Below, one piece after another: positions 23,666 through 29,879 of a stretch of 29,879 nucleotides of DNA. Both the position numbers and the translations under genes were made by a program. Position 1 is the stretch's first letter; each line of letters starts with the position of its first letter. The stretch is from Planctomycetota bacterium (GTDB lineage Bacteria > Planctomycetota > PUPC01 > DSUN01), in the NCBI GenBank assembly GCA_035384565.1, contig DAOOIT010000068.1, positions 1 through 29,879 of the forward strand. The letters run 5' to 3'. The notes under the pieces are model-generated. The model searched no databases, was not told the DNA's origin, and saw nothing but the letters and a program-made list of their open reading frames with translations.

Positions 23666-24337
23666 ATGCACCAGAAGGTCGTGGCCATTGATGGACCGGC
23701 CGGCGCCGGGAAGACGACGGTGGCTCGCGCGCTGGCGGCCCGTCTGGGCTATGTGTATCTGCCGAGTGGGACGTTCTACCGCGCGCTGGCCTGGAAGGCG
23801 CTGGAGACGGGCACGCCGCTGGACGATGAGGCGGCGCTGGCGCGTCTGGCGGATGCCACGGCGATTGATGTGCGCGTGGCCGACGACGGATGCTGCGTGG
23901 CGCGGGTGGACGGCACGGATGTGAGCGCCGCCTTGGGCAGCGCAGCCGTGGGCGACGCGGCATCGCGCATCTCGGTGTTCCCCGAGGTGCGGCGCCGGAT
24001 GGTGGAACTCCAGCGGCGGTTCGCCCAGGAGCGCTCGATCGTGGCCGAAGGCCGCGACATGGCGAGCGTGGTCTTTCCCAAGGCGGAGCACAAATTCTAC
24101 CTCGACGCGTCGGTGGAGGAGCGGGCCCGGCGCCGTGCCGTTGACCTGCGCGAGCGCGGCGAGGAGGCCGACGAGGGGCGGCTGGTGGACGAGATCGCGG
24201 CGCGCGACCGCCGCGACAGCTCGCGCCAGGCGGCCCCGCTCCGCCAGGTGGAGGGCGCCGTGCGGGTGGATACCACGAGGCTCTCCGTTGAGGAGGTCGT
24301 CGAACGGCTGCTTCGGGCGATGGGCCACCGGGCCTGA
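23666..24337 (+). CDS. cmk: cytidylate kinase
   Basis: Phosphorylates CMP and dCMP with ATP, supplying pyrimidine nucleotides for RNA, DNA and phospholipid synthesis. The 223-residue protein opens with AIDGPAGAGKTTVARALA, whose P-loop is GPAGAGKT (10-17). It continues with GYVYLPSGTFYRALAWKAL (the CMP-binding SGxxYRA motif), AASRISVFPEVRR, the EGRDMASVVFPKAEHKFYLDAS stretch and DRRDSSRQAAPLR, all diagnostic for bacterial Cmk. Length is normal. The ATG has GAGG five bases upstream and a promoter ahead. It starts a cluster with plsC and rpsA, an order common in bacteria. Confidence 0.96.
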   Translation: MHQKVVAIDGPAGAGKTTVARALAARLGYVYLPSGTFYRALAWKALETGTPLDDEAALARLADATAIDVRVADDGCCVARVDGTDVSAALGSAAVGDAASRISVFPEVRRRMVELQRRFAQERSIVAEGRDMASVVFPKAEHKFYLDASVEERARRRAVDLRERGEEADEGRLVDEIAARDRRDSSRQAAPLRQVEGAVRVDTTRLSVEEVVERLLRAMGHRA

Positions 24338-24381
24338 GCGATAACGACTTCGGCTACGCCTGCTGGCGGCTCTTCTACCAG

Positions 24382-24957
24382 TTGGCGTTCATCTTGTTCT
24401 TTCGCATCCGAGTCTGGGGTGCCGAGCGGGTGCCGCGGGAGGGGGGCGTGATCCTGGCGGCGAACCACCAGAGCTTCCTCGACCCGCCGGCGGTGGGCAT
24501 GGGTCTGGGGCGCCAGGTGTACTTCATGGCGCGGAGCACGCTGTTCGATGTGCCGCTGCTGGGCGGCCTGCTGCGCGGGCAGCACGCGGTGCCGCTGGAG
24601 CGCGGGGCGGCCGATGTGTCGGCCATCCGCACGGCGGTGAACCTGTTGCGTCGGGGCCAGGGGCTGGTGTTGTTCCCGGAGGGCACCCGGTCGCACGATG
24701 GGGCGGTGGGCGTGTTCCAGCCCGGCTTCGCCGTGGTGGCGGCCCGGGCCCAGGTGCCCGTGGTGCCCGTGGCGGTGGATGGGGGGATGGACGTGTGGCC
24801 CCGCTGGCGCAAGGTGCCGACCTGGGGGCGGGTGCGGGTGGCCTACGGCGAGCCGCTGGCGCCGCCCGAGTCGGGCAAGGCGGCCGCGGTGGCGGCCGCC
24901 GACGAGGTGAGGCGGCGCGTGGTGGCGCTGCTGGAGGACTTGAGAACGCGTGAATGA
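24382..24957 (+). CDS. plsC: 1-acyl-sn-glycerol-3-phosphate acyltransferase (PlsC family)
   Basis: Transfers an acyl chain to lysophosphatidic acid at the inner membrane to make phosphatidic acid. It has the H-x4-D catalytic motif NHQSFLD (His29, Asp34), a second block with GGLLRGQHAVPLERG, FPEGTRSHDG (about 98-107) and VPVVPVAVDGG. The start is uncertain. TTG at 24382 is the first standard codon in frame and gives 191 residues, but codons upstream still read like a PlsC N-terminus (DNDFGYACWRLFYQ), back to a CTG at 24334 that overlaps the cmk stop region. The true start may therefore be non-standard and coupled to cmk termination. It lies between cmk and rpsA on the same strand. No ribosome site is evident for the TTG. 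Confidence 0.85.
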   Translation: MAFILFFRIRVWGAERVPREGGVILAANHQSFLDPPAVGMGLGRQVYFMARSTLFDVPLLGGLLRGQHAVPLERGAADVSAIRTAVNLLRRGQGLVLFPEGTRSHDGAVGVFQPGFAVVAARAQVPVVPVAVDGGMDVWPRWRKVPTWGRVRVAYGEPLAPPESGKAAAVAAADEVRRRVVALLEDLRTRE

Positions 24958-24960
24958 ACG

Positions 24961-24983
24961 GCCGGCCTATGGGATGGGCCGGC
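24961..24983. terminator. small stem-loop between plsC and rpsA
   Basis: A 7-bp stem GCCGGCC/GGCCGGC (24961-24967 with 24977-24983) three bases after the plsC stop. No T-tract; may be an attenuator or RNA-processing site within the operon. Confidence 0.35.
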
Positions 24984-25072
24984 TGCCGTGGCGGCGTTCA
25001 GGTCCCTCGTTGTGAGGGGCGGCCGCCAGGGGTTCCCGGGCCTCTTTTTGAGTTTCGAGGTGTGTTCCCGGA

Positions 25073-26935
25073 ATGGGCGCAAACGAATTGGTGAAGGAAA
25101 TCGGCAAGGACAGGGAATGGCTTGACGGCGAGGTGCAGGCGGCCCTCGAAGGGCAGAGCCTGGACGAACTCGGCACCCTCTACGACAAGTCCATCCGCAA
25201 CTTCGAGGTGGGCACGATCCTCGAGGGCAGGGTCATTGACCGCCGCGGCAACGACGTGATCATTGACATCGGCTACAAGAGCGAGGGGCTGGTCTACCTG
25301 GACGAGTTCGGCGACCGGGCCCACCAGGTCAAGCGGGGCGACAAGGTGGAGGTGCTGCTCGAGGCGGTGGAGGACGAGGCCGGGATGATCGTCCTCTCAA
25401 AGCGCAAGGCCGACCGCATCCGCGGCTGGGAGCGCGTGATCGAGAACAACGCCGAGGGCGACATCGTGCGCGGCACGGCCATCCGCAAGATCAAGGGCGG
25501 GTTGCTCGTGGATATCGGTGTGCCGGTGTTCCTGCCCGCCTCGCAGATCAGCATCCGCCGGACCGGCGATATCGCCGACTACATCGGGCAGGAACTCGAG
25601 TGCAAGATCATCAAGATTGACAAGGAGCGGCGGAACATCGTGGTCTCGCGCCGCAAGCTGATCGAAGAGCGGCGCGAGGAGCAGAAAAAGAAGCTCCTGG
25701 CCGAGATCAAGATCGGCGAGCTGCGCAAGGGCGTGGTGAAGAACATCACCGACTTCGGCGCCTTCATTGACCTGGGCGGCATAGACGGCCTGCTGCACAT
25801 CACCGACATGAGCTGGGGCCGGATCAGCCACCCGAGCGAGATGCTGAAGATCGACGAAGAGGTCGAGGTGATGATCCTCAACGTGGACCGCGAGAAGGAG
25901 AAGATCTCGCTGGGCCTCAAGCAGAAGACGCCCAGCCCGTGGGAGGGCATCGAGCAGAAGTACCCCGTGGGCTCGCGCGTGCGCGGCCAGGTGGTGAACA
26001 TTGTGAGCTACGGCGCCTTCGTGAAACTCGAAGATGGCGTCGAGGGCCTCGTGCACATCTCCGAGATGAGCTGGACCCGCCGCATCAACCATCCCGGCGA
26101 CCTGGTCGCCATCGGCGACACGGTCGAGGTGGTGGTGCTGGGCATTGACCTTTCCAAGGAGGAGATCTCCCTCGGCATGAAGCAGACCGAGGCGAACCCC
26201 TGGGAGGTCGTCGAAGAGAAGTTCCCGCCGGGCACCGTCATCAAGGGCCGCGTGCGCAACCTGGCCAACTACGGCGCCTTCATCGAGATCGAGCAGGGCA
26301 TTGACGGCCTGCTGCACATCTCGGACATGAGCTGGACGAAGAAGGTCACGCACCCGTCCGAGATGCTCAAGAAGGGCGACAAGGTGGAGGCCGTGGTCCT
26401 CAGTGTCAACCAGGAGAAGAAGCGCGTCGCCCTTGGTCTCAAGCAACTCAAGCCGGACCCCTGGCAGGAGGAGATTCCCAGCAAGTACCACGTCGGCGAC
26501 ATCGCCCGCGGCAAGATCACCAAGCTGACCAGCTTTGGTGTGTTCGTGGAACTCGAGCCCGAGTTGGAGGGCCTTCTGCACATTTCCGAACTCGCCGACC
26601 GCAAGGTCGAAACGCCAGAAGAAGTGGTCCAGGTCGGCGACGAGGTCGAGGTCCGCATCATCCGCGTGGACACGCGCGACCGGAAAATCGGCCTCAGCCT
26701 GCGTCAGGTGAGCCAAGCCGATCTTGAGACCGAGCGCGAAATGGACGAGCGCGCCGAGCGCGCAGCCCTCGAGGAAGTCACCACCGAGCGGCCGCGCATG
26801 AGCAGCATCGAGGGCCTCGACGCCCTCGCCAGCCGGGTCCGCAAGGCCGAGGCCCCGAAGGCCCCGCCGAAGCCCGAGGACGCCTCCGCCGGCAAGCCCT
26901 CGGCCGGCGGCGACCAGGCCGGAACCGAAACGTAG
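25073..26935 (+). CDS. rpsA: 30S ribosomal protein bS1
   Basis: RNA-binding protein of the small subunit that helps unfold and load mRNA. The 620-residue product has six S1 (OB-fold) repeats at about 46-112, 131-197, 218-286, 303-372, 390-459 and 477-546. The last four have the canonical form (ITDFGAFIDLGGIDGLLHITDMSW, VSYGAFVKLEDGVEGLVHISEMSW and so on). The first two are more diverged and bind the ribosome in known homologues. A Pro/Ala/Glu-rich C-terminal tail of about 70 residues follows, a little longer than in E. coli (557 residues total). The ATG has GAGGTG ten bases upstream. Known bS1 represses its own translation; nothing diagnostic for that is visible in the 115-base leader. Confidence 0.97.
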   Translation: MGANELVKEIGKDREWLDGEVQAALEGQSLDELGTLYDKSIRNFEVGTILEGRVIDRRGNDVIIDIGYKSEGLVYLDEFGDRAHQVKRGDKVEVLLEAVEDEAGMIVLSKRKADRIRGWERVIENNAEGDIVRGTAIRKIKGGLLVDIGVPVFLPASQISIRRTGDIADYIGQELECKIIKIDKERRNIVVSRRKLIEERREEQKKKLLAEIKIGELRKGVVKNITDFGAFIDLGGIDGLLHITDMSWGRISHPSEMLKIDEEVEVMILNVDREKEKISLGLKQKTPSPWEGIEQKYPVGSRVRGQVVNIVSYGAFVKLEDGVEGLVHISEMSWTRRINHPGDLVAIGDTVEVVVLGIDLSKEEISLGMKQTEANPWEVVEEKFPPGTVIKGRVRNLANYGAFIEIEQGIDGLLHISDMSWTKKVTHPSEMLKKGDKVEAVVLSVNQEKKRVALGLKQLKPDPWQEEIPSKYHVGDIARGKITKLTSFGVFVELEPELEGLLHISELADRKVETPEEVVQVGDEVEVRIIRVDTRDRKIGLSLRQVSQADLETEREMDERAERAALEEVTTERPRMSSIEGLDALASRVRKAEAPKAPPKPEDASAGKPSAGGDQAGTET

Positions 26936-26959
26936 GCGCTCCGCTACTCCGCACCCCCT

Positions 26960-27006
26960 TGGCCCGGGCCGCGAGGCAGCCAGCACTGGCCCGCGAGCCC
27001 GGGCCA
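26960..27006 (+). terminator. possible terminator of rpsA
   Basis: A perfect 10-bp stem TGGCCCGGGC/GCCCGGGCCA (26960-26969 with 26997-27006) with a 27-base loop, followed by TTTC. It starts 25 bases after the rpsA stop and ends 22 bases before tyrS; it may limit read-through into tyrS. Confidence 0.5.
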
Positions 27007-27027
27007 TTTCGTACAAGGGCGCCGCCC

Positions 27028-28248
27028 ATGAGCACCGAAGTCGAGCGCCAGCTTGACGTGATACGCCGCGGCGTCGTGCCCGGCGGCATCGTCACCGAGG
27101 ACGAACTCCGCAGCAAGCTCGCGCGCTCCCTCGCCGAAGCCAGGCCCCTCCGCGTCAAGCTCGGCGTAGACCCCACCGCCCCCGACATCCACCTTGGCCA
27201 CACCGTTGTCCTTCGCAAGCTACGGCAATTCCAGGACTTAGGCCACACCGCGGTCCTCATCATCGGCGACTACACGGCCATGGTCGGCGACCCATCGGGC
27301 CGTTCCAAGACTCGTCCCCAGCTCACCTACGACCAGGTCGAAGCTAACGCCCAGACCTATGTCGCCCAAGTCTCCCACATCCTCCGCAGCGACCGCCTCG
27401 AAGTCGTCCGCAACGGCGACTGGTTCCGCAAGATGAGCTTCCTGGACGTCTTGCGTCTCGCCGGCAAGATGACCGTCGCCCGCATGCTCGAGCGCGACGA
27501 CTTTGCCAAGCGCTACGCCGCTGGCAACCCGATCGCCCTCCACGAATTCGTCTACTGCCTCATGCAAGGCCAGGACAGCGTCGAAATCAAGGCCGACGTC
27601 GAACTCGGCGGCACCGACCAGACCTTCAACCTCATGGTAGGACGCGACTTCCAGCGCGACGCCGGCCTCGAACCCCAGGTCTGCATCACCACCCCCATCC
27701 TGCCCGGCCTCGACGGCGTCAACAAAATGTCCAAGAGCCTCGGCAACCACATCGGCGTCACCGACCCGCCAGCCCAGATGTTCGGCAAACTCATGTCTAT
27801 ACCTGACAACCTCATGCGCGACTACTACATCCTCCTCACCAACCTGCCCCTGCCCGAGGTCGAGACCCTCCTCGCCGGCCACCCGCGCGACGCTAAAGTG
27901 CGGCTGGCCAAGGAGATAGTCGCCTTCTACCACACCCAGGCCGACGCCGCCTCCGTCGCCGCCGAGTTCGACAAAGTCTTCCGCGAAGGCGGCCTGCCCG
28001 GCGACATCCCCTCTGTCGAGGTCCCTCCCGGCCTCTTCGAGCCGGCCGGCGTCTGGATCGTCAAACTCATTGTGGACACTGCACTTGCGTCCAGCAGCAG
28101 CGAAGCGCGTCGCCTCATCGCCCAGGGCGGCGTATCGCTCGACGGCACCCGCATCGAAAGCGTGGACGCCCGCCTGAACCTCAAAGGCGGCGAAGTCCTG
28201 CGCGTCGGCAAACGCAAGTTCGCCCGACTCGTCCTCCCCGGTCAGTGA
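27028..28248 (+). CDS. tyrS: tyrosyl-tRNA synthetase
   Basis: Charges tRNA-Tyr with tyrosine in the cytoplasm. The 406-residue class I enzyme has HLGH at 55-58 (the HIGH motif), the GDYTAMVGDPSGR segment around 80-92, ELGGTDQTFNLMVGRD near 192-207, KMSKS at 233-237, and a C-terminal S4-like RNA-binding domain (about 340-406; SSEARRLIAQGGVSLDG). The HLGH form and the GDPSGRSKTRP stretch suggest the TyrZ-like subtype, not the E. coli TyrS form. The ATG was chosen because the product then starts at the usual N-terminal helix; a longer reading from 26959 would add 23 low-complexity residues through the hairpin. No T-box leader is visible. It may be co-transcribed with rpsA. Confidence 0.95.
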   Translation: MSTEVERQLDVIRRGVVPGGIVTEDELRSKLARSLAEARPLRVKLGVDPTAPDIHLGHTVVLRKLRQFQDLGHTAVLIIGDYTAMVGDPSGRSKTRPQLTYDQVEANAQTYVAQVSHILRSDRLEVVRNGDWFRKMSFLDVLRLAGKMTVARMLERDDFAKRYAAGNPIALHEFVYCLMQGQDSVEIKADVELGGTDQTFNLMVGRDFQRDAGLEPQVCITTPILPGLDGVNKMSKSLGNHIGVTDPPAQMFGKLMSIPDNLMRDYYILLTNLPLPEVETLLAGHPRDAKVRLAKEIVAFYHTQADAASVAAEFDKVFREGGLPGDIPSVEVPPGLFEPAGVWIVKLIVDTALASSSSEARRLIAQGGVSLDGTRIESVDARLNLKGGEVLRVGKRKFARLVLPGQ

Positions 28249-28371
28249 AACCGCGAATCGAGCGAATCAGGCGAACCCTGAGCGCCGACAAGCGACGCCC
28301 GACAACCGAACACCGTCCTCGCGCCTGCTCACTTCTCGCTCTCCGCGCTCACTTTTGACTTTGTGCTATTC
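28249..28371. other. gene-free spacer between tyrS and the insertion sequence
   Basis: No coding frame of family-like composition and no strong hairpin was seen. TTGACT at 28355-28360 resembles a -35 box but lacks a good -10 partner. Confidence 0.4.
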
Positions 28372-29802
28372 TTAGTTGAAATGAAAGGCGGCTCCCTTCA
28401 CACTGGCTGTGTCTAACCTGGTTCGTTGGGAACCCCAACCAGGAAGAAAGGAGCCGGCAATGAGAAGTGTAGCAGGTGGTAGCCGTCGAGGCAAGAAGCG
28501 GCGGGTCTTGGGGGAGCTGACCGTGGTGAGCGCAGAGGAGTTCGCGGGGATGGAGTTGGACGCGAAGGTGGCACTCATCCGGGACCTCATCCCGCTGGGC
28601 CTGAGGGCGGTGGAGCAGACGTTGGCCGACGACGTGACGCAGCTGGCCGGGGCGCGCTACTGCCGGGAAGGCGGTCAGCCTGGCCTGGCTCGCCACGGCT
28701 CGAATCGCTCGAGCGTGCGCCTGGCGGGCCAGCGCGTGCCGCTCAACGTGCCTCGGGTGCGGAACCTGGCGGAGGGCCAGGAAGTCCCTCTGGCCTCCCT
28801 CCAGGCCTTGCGAGCGGCTTCGGGGTCGGTGGATGAGACCCTCCTGCGGCGGGTGCTCTACGGGCTGTCTTGCCACGACTACGAGGCGGCAGCAGCCGCC
28901 GTTCCTGGCTCGATCGGGCTGTCGGCCTCGACGGTGTCTCGGTAGTTCATCGAGGCGAGTTCGGCGAAGCTCCGCGAGCTGTGCGAGCGCGACCTCTCGG
29001 GCATCGACCTGGTGGCCATGGTCCTTGATGGCAAGGCCTTCGCCGCGGACACGATGGTGACCGCTCTGGGCGTCACGCTCGACGGCCATAAGGTCGTTCT
29101 CGGCTTTGTCGAGGCGAGCACGGAGAACGCCGAGATTCTGACGCCTTTCCTTCGAAGCCTCTTGGACCGTGGCCTGAAGATTGCCCAGGGCATCCTCGTG
29201 GTGCTCGACGGCGGCAAGGGCCTTCGGGCCGCGGTGCGGCGGGCCTTCGGGAAGAAGGCCCTGGTGCATCGCTGCCAGTGGCACAAGCGCGAGAATGTGG
29301 TGGACCACCTCTCGAAGAGCGAGAAGGCGTGGTGGCGGCGGCGCCTCCAGCGTGCCTACGAGCGGCCGACCTACGAGGAGGCGAAGACCGCCTTGAAGGA
29401 GATCCGCCGCGACCTCGAGGAGCGCAACCTCTCGGCCGTCAAGAGCCTGGAGGAAGGCCTCGAGGAGACGCTGACGCTTCACCGCCTGGTGGTCTTCCCC
29501 TTGGTGGGCATCAGCCTGAAGACGACGAACTGCCTGGAGTCGGTCTTCAGCCAGGTCGAGACCCGGACGGGCCGCGTGTGCCACTGGAAGAACTCCTCAC
29601 AGAAGCACCGCTGGCTCGCGGCGGCTCTGCTGGACATCGAGCCGCGGCTCCGGCGCATCCGGGGGTATCAGCACCTACCGCCACTGCGGCAGGCGATCCA
29701 GCGGGAACTCAGCCTGCCCGGCTGCGAAGCCCAGGAAGCCGGCGACGCTGAAGAAAAGGGGGTGGCATGAGAGACACCCGGGAGGCGCACAATCGCAACT
29801 GA
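28372..29802 (+). mobile_element. IS256-family insertion sequence
   Basis: The transposase gene is flanked by imperfect inverted ends: about 28372-28396 (TTAGTTG ... GGCTCCC) and 29780-29802 (GGGAGGC ... CAACTGA), matching in the outer AGTTG and the inner CTCCC with a two-base length difference. The total of about 1.43 kb fits the IS256 family. The exact tips and a target duplication could not be fixed by eye. A hairpin with a 7-bp stem CCTGGTT/AACCAGG (28417-28423 with 28437-28443) lies just upstream of the transposase ribosome site. Confidence 0.6.
28460..29770 (+). pseudogene. IS256-family transposase, interrupted by one in-frame amber codon
   Basis: DDE transposase of the IS256/Mutator type, 436 codons if read through. 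The first half (160 residues, with YGLSCHDYEAAAAAVPGSIGLSASTVSR) ends at TAG 28943-28945. The second half continues in exactly the same frame with FIEASSAKLRELCERDLSGIDLVAMVLDGK and runs to a TGA at 29768-29770. All catalytic residues lie after the stop: Asp190 (MVLDGK), Asp250 (VVLDGGKG) and Glu360 (TTNCLES), together with the CQWHKREN motif. Nothing else is damaged, so the mutation is recent, or the codon is read through, or it is a base-call error. The start ATG has AAGGAG six bases upstream. The family normally has Arg, Gln or Lys at the stop position. Confidence 0.85.
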
Positions 29803-29824
29803 AAATTGCATTGACTCCCCCCTT

Positions 29825-29879
29825 CCTGAGAGACTCATCTTTGCCCACATGTTCTGGGGGGGCAGGTCTTAGCCTCCGA
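29825..29879. repeat. terminal inverted repeat, right copy
   Basis: Reverse complement of bases 1-55 without mismatch. It begins 22 bases after the likely right end of the insertion sequence. It contains CTCATCTTTGCCCAC, also found inside family 2 at 23198-23212. Confidence 0.9.

Noticed and set aside
1..29879. tRNA or rRNA genes
   Set aside because: No cloverleaf-like stretch with a T-loop GGTTCRANYCC signature or rRNA-like sequence was found when reading the intergenic regions.
1..29879. Circular replicon or phage with terminal repeats
   Set aside because: The terminal repeats are inverted, not direct, and the content is housekeeping chromosomal genes with no replication, packaging or capsid gene.

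Overview
This 29.9 kb window is high-GC, densely coded bacterial DNA with 17 apparently intact protein genes, two transposase remnants and several families of dispersed intergenic repeats. The gene content points to a Gram-negative (diderm) member of the PVC group, most likely a planctomycete or close relative known only from environmental assembly. The signs are an LptD-like outer-membrane protein, a large Ser/Thr kinase with TPR repeats, an FHA-GAF-HD-GYP protein, membrane-anchored prenyltransferase/squalene-cyclase-like toroid proteins and a membrane pyrophosphatase. Taxonomy is inferred from these families, not from a marker search. No tRNA, rRNA or CRISPR array was seen. The two window ends carry the same 55-bp sequence in inverted orientation, so the window is probably a whole contig that stops in a dispersed repeat.

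Layout. Positions 1-3410: an ion-pumping pyrophosphatase (minus; active-site layout suggests the K+-dependent Na+-pumping type) and rpsU (minus, with a clear promoter). 3411-5816: a repeat-rich stretch with a decayed transposase fragment and a PfkB-family sugar kinase. 5817-9215: two tandem paralogous proteins, each with its own near-consensus promoter, made of a TonB-like membrane anchor, an acidic proline-rich linker and an alpha/alpha toroid. 9241-12526 (minus): a receiver-only response regulator and a beta-propeller/TPR lipoprotein. 12498-14063 (plus): a nucleoside-deoxyribosyltransferase-like protein and rlmN. 14085-19107 (plus): FHA-GAF-HD-GYP, LptD-like and a FliA-type sigma factor in one probable operon. 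19152-22945 (minus): a membrane Ser/Thr kinase. 22946-23592: a gene-free block of three different inverted-repeat elements. 23593-28248 (plus): cmk, plsC, rpsA and tyrS, a translation/nucleotide/lipid housekeeping cluster. 28372-29802: an IS256-family element whose transposase is interrupted by one amber codon.

How the genes may work together. The signalling genes (kinase, FHA protein, HD-GYP output, sigma factor, receiver) cluster around an outer-membrane assembly gene, suggesting envelope-linked regulation. The best candidate for an undescribed system is the toroid pair: both have a single transmembrane helix with the Ser-x3-His spacing found in TonB-type energy transducers, but end in a toroid rather than a TonB C-terminal domain. 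Promoters are recognisable and similar: five of the eight proposed here have a 16-bp spacer with a TATAAT-like -10 box.
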